Notes under the pieces: model-generated
The model's input: only the letters and a program-made list of their open reading frames with translations
Told to the model about the DNA's origin: nothing
Database searches by the model: none
Made by a program: the position numbers and the translations under genes
Shown here: positions 20,915 through 31,365 of the stretch, in pieces
Numbering within the stretch: the stretch's first letter is position 1
How the letters are laid out: each line of letters begins with the position of its first letter
Source: Branchiostoma floridae
Lineage: Eukaryota > Chordata > Leptocardii > Amphioxiformes > Branchiostomatidae
Length of the DNA stretch: 64,000 bases
Assembly: GCF_000003815.2 (NCBI RefSeq)
Contig: NC_049991.1
Location: 17,790,647-17,854,646, forward strand
Direction: 5' to 3'

Positions 20915-21205
20915 TTTTTTTTAAAGTTTGCGCATACATCTACAGATGCGTAGGATGGCGCCAATCTCCACTTCGAAGCCCTTGGGCCACACATTTGTGC
21001 AAGTCATTACAGCAGAGGGCTGGTCCGCTGGTAATGATGTGTGTTTAACTTCCATACTCTTCCTCATTGGTGCTGAGTGCTAAGCAGAGAAAGCAGCATG
21101 TACCATTTTTAGAGTCTTTGGTATGACTCGGCCGGGGATCGAACTCACGACCTACCGAATGCAAGGCAAACACTCTACCCACTAGGCCATTGCACCGGTT
21201 TATGA
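20915..21205 (-). mobile_element. tRNA-derived SINE
   Basis: Read on the minus strand, the head has an A-box-like TGGCCTAGTGGGTAGAG and a B-box-like GGTCGTGAGTTCGATCCCCG spaced as in a tRNA gene, then a non-tRNA body (ATTACCAGCGGACCAGCCCT and onward) and an A-rich tail before AATCTTATTAAG. There is no intact cloverleaf, so it is a SINE rather than a tRNA gene. The family was not identified. Confidence 0.8.
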
Positions 21206-21211
21206 TCATGG

Positions 21212-21216
<5 letters not shown>

Positions 21217-21300
<84 letters not shown>
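21217..21300. repeat. (TA)n microsatellite
   Basis: About 84 bp of TA repeats with one AAATA interruption. It begins just beyond the SINE head. Confidence 0.95.
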
Positions 21301-21303
<3 letters not shown>

Positions 21304-21464
21304 ATACTATTAGGTAGATGGGTAGATACATGTTTATATATCAGGCTCAACTAGTTCCTCACAAGATCGGGCCCTTGTTCTTACCTTCTCAGGTACATAA
21401 TACTTCTATAGGTGAGTTTCTGAACTTACCTAGGCCTAAGGTAGTAGTAGCCCTCAGGCCTCTC

Positions 21465-21562
21465 AGTGAACTTGGCACAGCACGCTGGTAGATAACTTCC
21501 GCCTGCTGTCTCATCTGAAACGTCAGCTGTTCTTGACGTTTCTTAGTAGCTAGCCGGTAGTA
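21465..21562. repeat. direct repeat, copy 2
   Basis: Second copy of the 100-bp block at 20,807, same orientation, starting CTCAGTGAACTTGGCACAGC and ending CCGGTAGTAC. The separation is about 660 bp. Confidence 0.8.
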
Positions 21563-22033
21563 CGAACAAGGGAACTTCCTTCTTGTGTTATATTTTCCTC
21601 GGTATCGCAAATGTTCTTCTAGCGTGAGCAAAATGCAAAATTAGTATCTGATGAAAAAATTAAAACCGATTCAGCAAATTTTAGAAAACCAGGAGTTAAC
21701 CACTTAGAGTGTCCAACTGTTGACTTCTTGGTTCATCCCTTCTTGACACTGCCACTGGGTTACTGTAATAATAGCCACGTGTGTACCATCATTCCTTTCT
21801 TCAGGCTAACTTCATCCGCACACAGAGTCATGGCTAAGGATCATAATTTTGTCTTTCTTTACTGCTCATGACAACTGGCTTTTGCATAGTACAACTCAAC
21901 ACGTGGACTTGCTCCAAAGTGGACAATAATGATCCTTAATGCGTACCGCATGACATTTGGTAACGCTACTTTAAATTCGGGAATACCGGTAACGCTTCAC
22001 TGTCAATAAACTGACTGATCTGCAAAGGGTCTA

Positions 22034-22133
22034 NNNNNNNNNNNNNNNNNNNNNNNNNNNNNNNNNNNNNNNNNNNNNNNNNNNNNNNNNNNNNNNNNNN
22101 NNNNNNNNNNNNNNNNNNNNNNNNNNNNNNNNN
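22034..22133. other. assembly gap (100 N)
   Basis: 100 N in the 3' flank of the tyrosine-recombinase retrotransposon, where its terminal repeats would be expected. The gap is flanked by similar ATACCGGTA sequence on both sides. Confidence 0.98.
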
Positions 22134-22483
22134 ACAAGGCGTTATACCGGTACTTCTTCGTAAGCTACATATATAATTAACAAGGTGACGTGCCCAACTG
22201 TAGCTACATATGCAAGACGTGGCATGTGCACTGAGGTTCGACTGCAGCTGAACAAACACAATGCTGCTGCGGGCTGAAGGGTGAACTAGAATCGCCTAAA
22301 CCTATACTGTAACCAGTAACGTCCATATAATGGCACAACGGCTGCCTAGGCTTGCGTACAATTGTGGAAACTCTCACTCACAATAAGCTGAACATGGCTA
22401 TACAATGGTACCGCACAGACTAATTCTGTGGGTATAGCTACTGAGAGTCTGCGGTAGAGTGGAGCGTGTAGAGAACTTAGTGT

Positions 22484-23470
22484 CTATATAGCTAGGATAC
22501 CACTCTTTATTTTGCCGGCGAGCAGCTGCGCGAACTCATATCTCTGGTCGAAGGTGCAGTCGAGGTAAGCCTGGAAAGCGTCCGAAGACCAGTCACCCAG
22601 CAGCTTCAGCACTTGCGGGTCCGCCCCGCAATGCCAGGCGTAGGTCGCACCGCCACGCCGGAAGCTGTGGCCGGAGTAGCTGCTTGGAGGTAAGCCGACC
22701 GCGTAGAGGAGCGTCTTCAGATGTTTGACGAGGGTGTCATGTGTCAGGGACGTGAGACCTCCGCCGGTGCTGGGTACAAGAAAGGCAGGTGCATCGAGGG
22801 GGGCCCGGATCATATTACACATGTGAAGGTACGCGTGTTTCGGGCACAGAGGATGTCCCGTCAGATCTGGTAGAGGAAGTAGCAGCACCTTTTGCCGGAA
22901 TTGTATGGTCTTAGACCACGTGACACGAAGAACTACACAGTCCCCGGAGACTTGGATGGCCCGGCGTGTCAGATGTTTGGCTGGGTCGAAGGAGGACTGC
23001 GATTTTGGAACCAGATTGGACTTACGGAGTAAAGAGAAAAACGCTACACAGAAGGCGGCCCACAGCGTCGCGTGCAGAGGTCTCGTCAAGTCCAACTCTT
23101 CACGGATGCGTAGCAAGATGGCTGGAGTGATTGGGAGCTTTTGCTGCGGCACATGAGAGGAGGACCTGCGGATGGAATTAATGACTAGTTTGAGCTCGAA
23201 GCCGCCTGCTGGTGGGGGCTCAAAGCCGTGGAAGCGCTGCAGCGTTCGCGCTCCATGAACATAAAGCTGGACACTGTTCGGGCTCTTCAGCGAGCGGGAT
23301 AGGAACTGCGCGAACCTGGTGAGTGTCTTAGAGTCTGTAGGAATTGCAGGAAGTCCGAAAAACTCGCAGAATAACAGGAACGCTCTCCACTGGGTTCGGA
23401 AATTGCTGTAGGTGCCTGCTGCGAAGGCTGACTTCTTGGCCTGGTCAACCTCGGAGTCCAGCAGCTGCAA
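22484..23470 (-). CDS. tyrosine recombinase (YR) of the DIRS/Ngaro element
   Basis: 328 residues. It would resolve and insert the circular or linear cDNA by site-specific recombination, in place of a DDE integrase. The N-terminal half is a SAM-like core-binding region (QWRAFLLFCEFFGLP). In the catalytic half the first Arg lies in SLLRKSNLVP (about residue 150), the H-x-x-R box is GHSFRRGGATYAW (about 268), and the nucleophile Tyr is in FQAYLDC (about 301) after LLGDWSSDA. All key residues are present, so the protein may be active. It begins 24 bp after the RT frame ends. Confidence 0.93.
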   Translation of the reverse strand: MQLLDSEVDQAKKSAFAAGTYSNFRTQWRAFLLFCEFFGLPAIPTDSKTLTRFAQFLSRSLKSPNSVQLYVHGARTLQRFHGFEPPPAGGFELKLVINSIRRSSSHVPQQKLPITPAILLRIREELDLTRPLHATLWAAFCVAFFSLLRKSNLVPKSQSSFDPAKHLTRRAIQVSGDCVVLRVTWSKTIQFRQKVLLLPLPDLTGHPLCPKHAYLHMCNMIRAPLDAPAFLVPSTGGGLTSLTHDTLVKHLKTLLYAVGLPPSSYSGHSFRRGGATYAWHCGADPQVLKLLGDWSSDAFQAYLDCTFDQRYEFAQLLAGKIKSGILAI

Positions 23471-23493
23471 TGGCGACTGTAGACCTGAAAAAG

Positions 23494-25779
23494 TTACAAC
23501 TGAGTCAATAGCTCGAAGTGTTGAGCGGTAACGTCTACGCTAGAAGTGTGCTGGCCTGCTGTCAGACGCTGGAATTCATTCGCATGATACGCAGAGGTTG
23601 ACCAGCGACTGAGGTGGTCAGCAAGCCGATTATCCAGACCAGGGATATGTATAGCCCTGAGTTCGAACTGCCAAGCGGCGGTGCATAGCCACAAATTTCT
23701 CAGGCAGGTTTGCAGGAAGGTCGCACGACTCCTACCAGAGTTCAACACCGTTACAGCGGCTTCATTGTCACACATGACTACGATTCTGCGCCCGGCCCAG
23801 TACTTGCCCCACAACCTGACGCACACCAATATTGACAAGAGTTCCAAACTGTTGATGCATGGCTGCGACTCGAGGAGAGACGGCGGGAATGACGCGTGGA
23901 AGTACTCGCCGGACCCTTGCAGAAAACCGCCGCAGCCGGATAAGCAGGCGTCCGAGCTGAAGACTGCATCAGGGTCTGACCAGGCGGCGTGCGATATCAG
24001 TGACACGCCGTTGTAGGTAGGTAAGAACGTGGCCCACCAGAGCAGATCTTTGCGGAACTCTTCGCTAATGCTCAACCTCTCACGCCTGTCCTTATAGCGC
24101 CGGAGGAAGAGAATCATGCGCGACACGAAGAGCCGTCCTGGCTTGACACAAGAGGCTACGAAGTGAAGCTTACCGAGCAACGACTCCACTTCTTGCCTGC
24201 GCACGAGAGTCTTGGACGACCAACAATGTAATTCTGCCATGGTGTCTGTCAGCCTGTCCGGTGTAACCTCTATAGTCATGCGTACTGAATCCACGGTACG
24301 CCCGAGGAACGTCATGCGAGTAGATGGAGGGCTGGCCTTGTCGTCTGCCTCAGTCAATACCAATGTCTGGAGGAGAAGGCCAAGTGTGTTGTACGCATCC
24401 CCCGCCCTCTGTGGGGAGTCTGCGCCACCGAAATCGTCCAGATAATTCACACAGGAGAACCCAAGTCCTGCGTAGATGTGCGTGACGGCGTCTGTTACAC
24501 GCTGACAGGCTTGCGCTGACGAGCGCAGACCGAACGGCAAGGCCACGTCCGCGTAGGTACTGCCTCGCCAGGAAAAACCCAGGAGATGGTAATCTGCTGG
24601 ATCCACGAACAATTGCCTATACGCCCTGCGTAAGTCTCTTTTAAACATCAAGCAGCCTGTACCGTGTTTGACTACCAAGGCGGTGAAGTCGTCGATAGAA
24701 GGGTACCGCAACCGGCGTGTCACACCCAGGTACGTACCTTTGGGAATGCCATCATTGACCGAAGAACCATCCGGGTAGCTGAAGTCCACCACGATTCTGC
24801 GATCTTGTGTGTCTTTCTTGGGCACTGTTTGTAGTGGATTGCACACCAAGGTTGGCATGAAAAACCCGAGCGGCAACGGGCCTATTGTCGCGCCGTGTGA
24901 CAGCTCTTTTTGGATATAGGCGTCCACATGGCTGGCGTGTTGGATGGCCGAGGGGTGATTGGTATGCGGTACCTGTGGTGGGTCCGAGCGATCATAGTTC
25001 ACCGGGAATCCGAACTCCAGTAAGTCACAAAGGTCTTTGTCGTGATAACCCTCCAACAGTGCGCGCCAGGCGCTGATATGCAGTTTGCTCGGTACGGGAA
25101 TGCGCTCACCTTGAAAATTGTATACACCAGACTCTATTACTCTGTCGTGCCAGTGCTGATAATCCAATAAGTCATGCTGCACAGCTGTGTGCATGTCAGT
25201 CTTGAAACTCCTGACGTTGCTGCTTCCGTGGAAATCCTGTAACCGGATGTCCCAGATATGCGACCCACGATCGCCAATTGTCGAAGGCCATGAACCACTG
25301 TCCGGAATGTGCGGCACCTGAGTGCTGCCAGTAGAAGTGGGCAGGTCAAAGTAAACTTCACCGAAGCCTCCCCCATAATTATCATCACGAGAGTTGAAGG
25401 CACATGTACTTGTGCCTTCCCGAAGGTGGAAGGCTGCACCGTCTTCTATTGAAGTAAATAAGGCTACATAATCACTCCGGTTTTTCTGCGAAGCCGGCAA
25501 ACTACCATCGATACCAAGTTCAGACATACTGTCCCTATTGTGCAAAACAGCACCTGCTTTTGTCGCAGCAGTTGAGTCCATCTCCTCACCCCTGTCATCG
25601 TCACGAGAAGCAAAGTCACATGAACTCGTACCATCCTGCATGTGCAACATTGCACTACCTTCCGTCGGAGGAAGGTCGTCAACATGAATACCGCGGGTTT
25701 TATGCGAAACCCGAAAACTAACAGGAACAGAAACCTCTCGGGAGGCAAAGATATCGGCACCAACAAAGACACTACTCAC
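23494..25779 (-). CDS. reverse transcriptase-RNase H of the DIRS/Ngaro element
   Basis: 761 residues. The first 200 are of low conservation and contain loosely repeated segments (AMLHMQDGTSSCDFASRDD, AFHLREGTSTCAFNSRDD). The RT domain covers about 290-500: RRIVVDFSYPDGSSVND, MFKRDLRRAYRQL, LPFGLRSSAQACQ, and the catalytic VNYLDDFGG at about 445. RNase H follows at about 605-725: FSSDACLSGCGGF, NSLELLSILV, VMCDNEAAVTVLN and DNRLADHLSRW give the D-E-D-D set. This order and the lack of protease or integrase are typical of DIRS-group elements. It starts 66 bp after the gag frame. Confidence 0.95.
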   Translation of the reverse strand: MSSVFVGADIFASREVSVPVSFRVSHKTRGIHVDDLPPTEGSAMLHMQDGTSSCDFASRDDDRGEEMDSTAATKAGAVLHNRDSMSELGIDGSLPASQKNRSDYVALFTSIEDGAAFHLREGTSTCAFNSRDDNYGGGFGEVYFDLPTSTGSTQVPHIPDSGSWPSTIGDRGSHIWDIRLQDFHGSSNVRSFKTDMHTAVQHDLLDYQHWHDRVIESGVYNFQGERIPVPSKLHISAWRALLEGYHDKDLCDLLEFGFPVNYDRSDPPQVPHTNHPSAIQHASHVDAYIQKELSHGATIGPLPLGFFMPTLVCNPLQTVPKKDTQDRRIVVDFSYPDGSSVNDGIPKGTYLGVTRRLRYPSIDDFTALVVKHGTGCLMFKRDLRRAYRQLFVDPADYHLLGFSWRGSTYADVALPFGLRSSAQACQRVTDAVTHIYAGLGFSCVNYLDDFGGADSPQRAGDAYNTLGLLLQTLVLTEADDKASPPSTRMTFLGRTVDSVRMTIEVTPDRLTDTMAELHCWSSKTLVRRQEVESLLGKLHFVASCVKPGRLFVSRMILFLRRYKDRRERLSISEEFRKDLLWWATFLPTYNGVSLISHAAWSDPDAVFSSDACLSGCGGFLQGSGEYFHASFPPSLLESQPCINSLELLSILVCVRLWGKYWAGRRIVVMCDNEAAVTVLNSGRSRATFLQTCLRNLWLCTAAWQFELRAIHIPGLDNRLADHLSRWSTSAYHANEFQRLTAGQHTSSVDVTAQHFELLTQL

Positions 25780-25845
25780 AGTTTGTTGCGCGTCTACTAA
25801 ATCGGTGACTCTACCGATCCCCGCGCTTCCTTGTCCGGGAGTTTG

Positions 25846-26898
25846 TCAGGCCGTGCTCCCGGCGGCTTGGGCGCCGGTAGACCGCTTTGCATCTGTCTTC
25901 TTCCTTTCACAATCGGTCTCAGAATGCTTGTATTTTCTGTTCAGTCTTTTCCAGCAGAAGGAACAGGCATGCTCAAACCCGCAGGACGCGACGCTGCAGT
26001 CATTCTTGTTGAAGGCCCAGCAAAACTTAGGTGCCTTTGGTTTTTCGGCGGGTGCCTGACTGGTCGCTGCACTAGAAGGCTTGAGACGTGTCGGGTCCGC
26101 ATCAAAGTACATCTCTTTTAAGTGGGTCCAGTCCGCCGACCAGGAGCCCGGTTTTTGTAACGCCTCCCGCAACGCTGCTGCGTGAAAGCTCCTCACGACT
26201 GACCACTTGTATCTAGCCAACTTCGTACAGGCGCATTGGAGGATAGACAGCCTTCCCGCCAATTCCCACTGTGACATGGAGGCGACGGCTGTTTGCAACA
26301 AGCCCATGCTTCCAACTAAAAACTCCTCCATCGTAAGCTCGTCATACATCGTCGGTTCTGCTGACTCGAAACTGTACACGAAAGCCTCAGGGGAGAGGGT
26401 CTTACCTTCTGTCTTCTTCCGAGAGCCGATAAGGTCTGGATACTTTGCGGTCACTTCCGCCTGCAGAGGACTGTTGTCACGTAACTGCTGTAACGTGATA
26501 TCGCCGGGGCCCAACAAACTCGTGTGCGCGGGGTCTTTCGTGTGCAGCTCCGGCGGCTTTGGAAGAGTAGGATCGGTCTCTTTGGCGGGTTCTGTGCTGC
26601 AGCGTGCCTTCTTGAGCTCTTCCTCCAACTCGGCGACTTCCTTCTCCAAACGGGCTTGCTTAAGCTGCTCTTGTAACTCGGCTTTTCGCCTCTCCAGATC
26701 CGCGGTGGCTTTGACCTTGCCGCCCGCCGGCGGCGTGGCCTCTTCCGACTCCGTGTCAGAGTGGACAGGGTGGACAGGCTGGCTGATCCCCTTACAGTGC
26801 TTGTTACCTCTGCCGTTGGGGTGAAGGGAGTTGTCTTGCCCGCACCCGGGACATTTTTTGGCCCGTTTTGGCATGTCGAATCGCGTAAACTTGCACAA
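25846..26898 (-). CDS. gag-like protein of the DIRS/Ngaro element
   Basis: 350 residues; MPKRAKK at residue 9 is an equally likely start. The N-terminal zinc-ribbon-like motif CPGCGQDN is followed by a charged coiled coil at about 65-105 (ERRKAELQEQLKQARLEKEV). A C-terminal Cys/His cluster (CWAFNKNDCSVASCGFEHAC, then SFCWKR) matches the zinc-finger arrangement seen in gag-like proteins of DIRS and Ngaro elements. It probably packages the RNA. Confidence 0.85.
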   Translation of the reverse strand: MCKFTRFDMPKRAKKCPGCGQDNSLHPNGRGNKHCKGISQPVHPVHSDTESEEATPPAGGKVKATADLERRKAELQEQLKQARLEKEVAELEEELKKARCSTEPAKETDPTLPKPPELHTKDPAHTSLLGPGDITLQQLRDNSPLQAEVTAKYPDLIGSRKKTEGKTLSPEAFVYSFESAEPTMYDELTMEEFLVGSMGLLQTAVASMSQWELAGRLSILQCACTKLARYKWSVVRSFHAAALREALQKPGSWSADWTHLKEMYFDADPTRLKPSSAATSQAPAEKPKAPKFCWAFNKNDCSVASCGFEHACSFCWKRLNRKYKHSETDCERKKTDAKRSTGAQAAGSTA

Positions 26899-26949
26899 AA
26901 AATTGCATAAAAGTTAACTCTGCGATCTACGTCCTCTCGGACTGCTTTA

Positions 26950-29900
26950 CATGGGAGACAGGAGAATCACGTGAGCCCGAGGGCATAGGTTATGGCTCAT
27001 GCGCAGTAAATTATTTCATTTACGCTTTCCGCCTAAATCAACACAATTAATTGTTGGTCTATGAGTATGAATGATTCTTTTAATGAAAGCAGCAGTGAAT
27101 TTTGCCACACTTTCGGACATAGAGAGACATATATTGAAAGCTTAAAAAGCACTCACTACAGTACATCCCCTGAATTGAATCAGACATAATTTTACTAATA
27201 TGTGCAATATCGTAATTGCTTACCACCCCCCACCCCCTGCCAAACAAGGCAATCAGAGATGGCAGACTTCACCCCCTTTACCCCTTCTTCTTTAGGTCAG
27301 AAACACATGTACACACTGTCACTGTCAAATAGACAGAGAGACACCCCCAAAACTGGTCTGTTGTGAGCAAGGAGTTTAAAAAAGACCTCCTTAGTGAAGC
27401 ATCAACAGTGATACCTGTTGTGTATAAAGGTCTTGTGCGGGTCACCAGGTGTAAATAATGCATGAGCACGCAAGACAGTGAGGTGTGAAGGATCGGCAAT
27501 TCACACACAATGCACCGTGTCTTCTTTGTCCTTGAGTTACAGTTGACCTCTGCACATGTAGTAAAGGTCATTTTTGCTTCTTGGTTGGAGGCATGCTGTC
27601 TTTTTGTGAAACGAGGTGTATGATCTTTAAGTTTAAGTGAATGTAGTCACGTTTGCTTTAATTGGGGACAAAACTTACTTGTACCAACAAAGTCTTCATT
27701 TATGCAGAAGAGTTTAGCCTCATGAATAAGAATATTATGTTTTTTTAAGATTTAAATGTACAGGTCTGTAAGACTGTATATAGTTTGACTTCATTTTTTA
27801 GAATTCACGTAGATTTCGGCTGGCATTTATATCCTAATGATTGTAAAAGTATTAAAATCTATAGCTTTGCTAGCAATTCTTTATTATGGTGTCGTAAACC
27901 AATAGAATTGATCCCTGGCTGCAGGTGCACGTGTGACCTGTTCCGCCCCCCTCTCTGTTGATACTCTGGTGGGGAACAGACCACCTTTGGTCCCTGGTGT
28001 CAATCATGTCATTGTTCTGTACTTCTCCAGTCTGAGTGAACTTTGAGCTACTCATAATGGCAGCAAATCCTAAACATCTCAACACGACTTTTGTCCGTCA
28101 AAAAAAGATTAAGACTTTGAATAAAGAATTTTGAAGTGGTGTAACTGTTTTTTTGCACATGAACATGTACAATTACTCTAACTTGTAGAGCCCCTAGTCT
28201 AGACTAGAGCCCTTAGTGCTACAGTTTTTAGGTAGCCTCACAGCCACTTCAGAATTTTGTAAGAGGGCAAAATTCCAAATACTTAGTAATAGCCATAAGG
28301 ACCGTCTGTGATAATATTTCTGAAGTAGTGGTCTACTATATAATACTAATTAAGATTGGAAGTATCGTGCTGTTCTTGCATTTGTATGAAAAGATACGCC
28401 CAGAAAATCAAAAATAAAATCAGCATGTAAGTGTTGCTTTTTATAAGGATTTCTTATCATCATCTTCAATACTATATGTATATACTTAGCCCACAAAGTG
28501 GACTATTACTAGTATTAGCAGTTGCGCAGTGACCAATATTAGTGCATCATTTAGTGCAATATTAGTGCATTTCTTCTTATATCAAAGAATTATCTGTGAA
28601 ATTTACAAAGTAGTATAGAATGTGAGGAGCAATCCTCTGAATGTCTGTGACAAGGAAATTTAAAAGGACTGACTCCAGTAGTAGTACTGCATGTACAGTA
28701 CTAGTACTGGTATCAATAGAGGAGAAGACATTTTAAACTTTGTTAATAAACTTAAAGTTTTCCTTCCAGATGGTCATTATGGGGCTGTGGCTATGGGCCA
28801 TTTTCAGTCAATTCAATCTATTCAATCCAACAAAAGTCTGGAATGACCTTATCTGTTTTAGACCCTATCGTGGCCACGATATTGGCTTCCTGATTAAGCC
28901 GAGATCATGTTGTTTCCCCACATGGATAGCCATATGGTGTGTTATTGTACATCAATAGCTCTGTTTACATACACAGGATCATAACTGTGGAACCTCCTAC
29001 TAGTATATGTGTAAATCTTTGACAGCATTGGGTAAACATCCCATATCCGATTGCCAATTGGATAATTCTTTTTCAGGCCATTGTGAGCGTTTGTAGGTCA
29101 GGTTATTGTGAAGCCAATGTGTATTGGATGGCATCTTATTGTTATTTGTTGATGACCCATGACAGATGCGTCTGGCATTTATGTCATGGTTGCAATTCTT
29201 ATGTAATATGGTAATGCTTAGGCCACACAAATTTAACTAGTTGGTTGTTAGATTAAAAATAATTGTTATGTAATATTGCAATGCTTAGACACACAAATCT
29301 AATTTGTTGGCTGTCAGATTTAAAGAAATATTATTGTGCAATGAAATATCAACAGGAAGTCAGATCAGAGTGAAAAGTACATAGTATTTTTTAATGTATG
29401 TATTGGTACAGAAGTTGGTAGGGAATGAATTAGTGAGATGCCAAAATCCTCCTATCAAAGTAACGCTCTGTTTCCATCTTCCTCAGTTTTTTGCCCAGTT
29501 AACGTCTTAGGACCGAGGTAACAAATTGGTACTGTCTTTTTCTTTTGAGTCTCTTTGTCCAACTGATTATAGCCTTTGCTTTTTACCATATTTGAATAAT
29601 ATTAATAACTGGGACTGCAGATGTGGAAAATTGAGAAATTAGACCTGATCATTTTCATTGAGTACAGTTTTGTATTGGATCGGCAGTAATACATTGATAT
29701 GCAGGCAATTTTGAAACTTTGAAATTGCAAGCTTGCGCAAGGTACAAAACATGGCGTCTATATAACTACAGTTCTATAAGGCTAATCTACTAATACAAGG
29801 GTACCTAGTATGGGATGAAAATGGTCTTTTCACAATCATTGGAGGGGTTTCTACAATATAGCTACTGTAGATAACCCTTTATTACTGAATACAGTGGCTG

Positions 29901-31360
29901 TGGTTGTTAAACAAACTGAATTTGACCTGTGAATGTGTCATGGAATTTCTCTTACTCAGCTTTTATGTCTGGAGTTCCCAAACAGCAGTGAGGCCAGACC
30001 TGGCAGGTTTATTTGTGCTCGGCAGGACGGCGTGTCACTGTCCACAATGCACAACGCAGTGTATAATCAGCCATGTTTGTCGGACAAACTGGCAAACTGT
30101 ACTTTGACTGGCCCAGTGTTGGTTTCCAAACACTTCCACCGTTCAGCCTTATTGGCGAGGAGGTAGTCAGACCGTAAAACTGGACAAAAAAAGTTTCAGA
30201 CAGCCCTTTCAAATTGGTCAGAAAGTGCACCGAACCATTTAACACTTCTGTTTTATTATATCCACTTCAAAGTGCGGAGTTTGAACAACGGTTGGTGCGT
30301 AAAGAAGGAGTTGAAATGTGAGAAATGTTGTTTTTGTTGATGGGTGACCATTTGGATGGCAGCTGCAGCTGCTGGACTTTGCCATGTAATCGTAGTGCTT
30401 TCACAAACATCGCGCTTATGTAACAGCAGTTCTTGGTAATAGAAATTGAGGTGCTTAATATTCAAACCAGACAAGGTCAAATGGTACAGTTGTGTATGAA
30501 AAACACATTATACCAGCTCAACATAGAGTCATTTGGTGTCATCTCACAAACAACATTTAGTCAAGCTTTCAAGGCTTCGTAATTGTCTAATTATCAATGA
30601 TTGCTAAGAAGATTACCATTACATTAGAAGCGCTTTCTAATTATGATTTAATCAAATGCCTGCACAGCCTTTCATGATACTCCCCTATCAAATGGATGCC
30701 TCTACTAGTCTAGCTTAGTTGACCCAGAGAGCTGGGTCTTTTTTTTGTGCTCATAATACACTTTCGCTTGCCATGAAATTGTGATGAGTGCAGAGTTTTT
30801 GATGATTTTAAGTTAAAAAAGGGCATTCTTAGGTATCCCAAGAGGCTAAAATACTGTTCCAGAGGTCAGAGTAGAAGACTGTGACCACAGATGACCTGGT
30901 AGCATCCCTGGTCAATCAGAATTTCATGCTTGTCAGACATTTTCTCCCCAGTATAAGGGCGTCCAGGGGCATAAAGTTTCTTGTTATTCTAAGAAAAGTG
31001 CGTCCAGATGACGCGTTGACGCATGCCTAGCTAAAAAGCCTGCTATGAAAGTATGATGCAAGGGAAAGTTAATTGAGCCAGCGGTCACTACGGAGGATGG
31101 TACTCAGGCTAAGAGAGCCTGCTATATGGAGGCTAAAGGATGCCCCTGTATCCATGTAAAATGTGCACATCTCTACATTTGTAACAACTCACAACAAATA
31201 TATCACCAACAGTGCCACGAATGACAGTACCATACCATTTTAGCAACGAAGTACAAAGACAGAATGTTCCCCCACCGGGTGTTTCAGACTATTAATACAG
31301 ACATTACATGTAGACATGTCTATTAAGGTGGCGCATGAAGAGTTCCCATTCCCCTCTATG
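26950..31360. other. no gene recognised
   Basis: 4.4 kb of AT-rich sequence. I see no exon with splice signals and no obvious repeat array. TTTTATTGGTTGACAT-like and AT-rich runs are unremarkable. It may be intron or intergenic DNA upstream of the EF-hand exon. Confidence 0.4.
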
Positions 31361-31365
31361 GTCAG

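Larger units (their letters stand above)
22484..26898 (-). mobile_element. DIRS/Ngaro-type tyrosine-recombinase retrotransposon, three intact ORFs
   Basis: Minus-strand order: gag-like (26,898-25,846), RT-RNase H (25,779-23,494), tyrosine recombinase (23,470-22,484). The three frames are open and do not overlap. I see no DAM-type methyltransferase domain, which fits Ngaro better than classical DIRS-1. No integrase, protease or LTR is present. Coding GC is much higher than in the flanks. The terminal split direct repeats expected for Ngaro were not found; part of the 3' flank is a gap. Ends are therefore undefined and the coordinates cover only the coding part. Confidence 0.9.

Noticed and set aside
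21120-21205. tRNA gene on the minus strand
   Set aside because: A and B boxes are present but the stems are not complete, and a long unrelated body with an A-rich tail follows, so it is a SINE head.
26207-26824. 205-residue plus-strand frame over the gag region
   Set aside because: Antisense shadow of the gag-like frame in GC-rich DNA.
26900-27060. Left terminal repeat of the Ngaro-like element
   Set aside because: Compared by eye with 20.8-22.5 kb; no shared block found, so not annotated.
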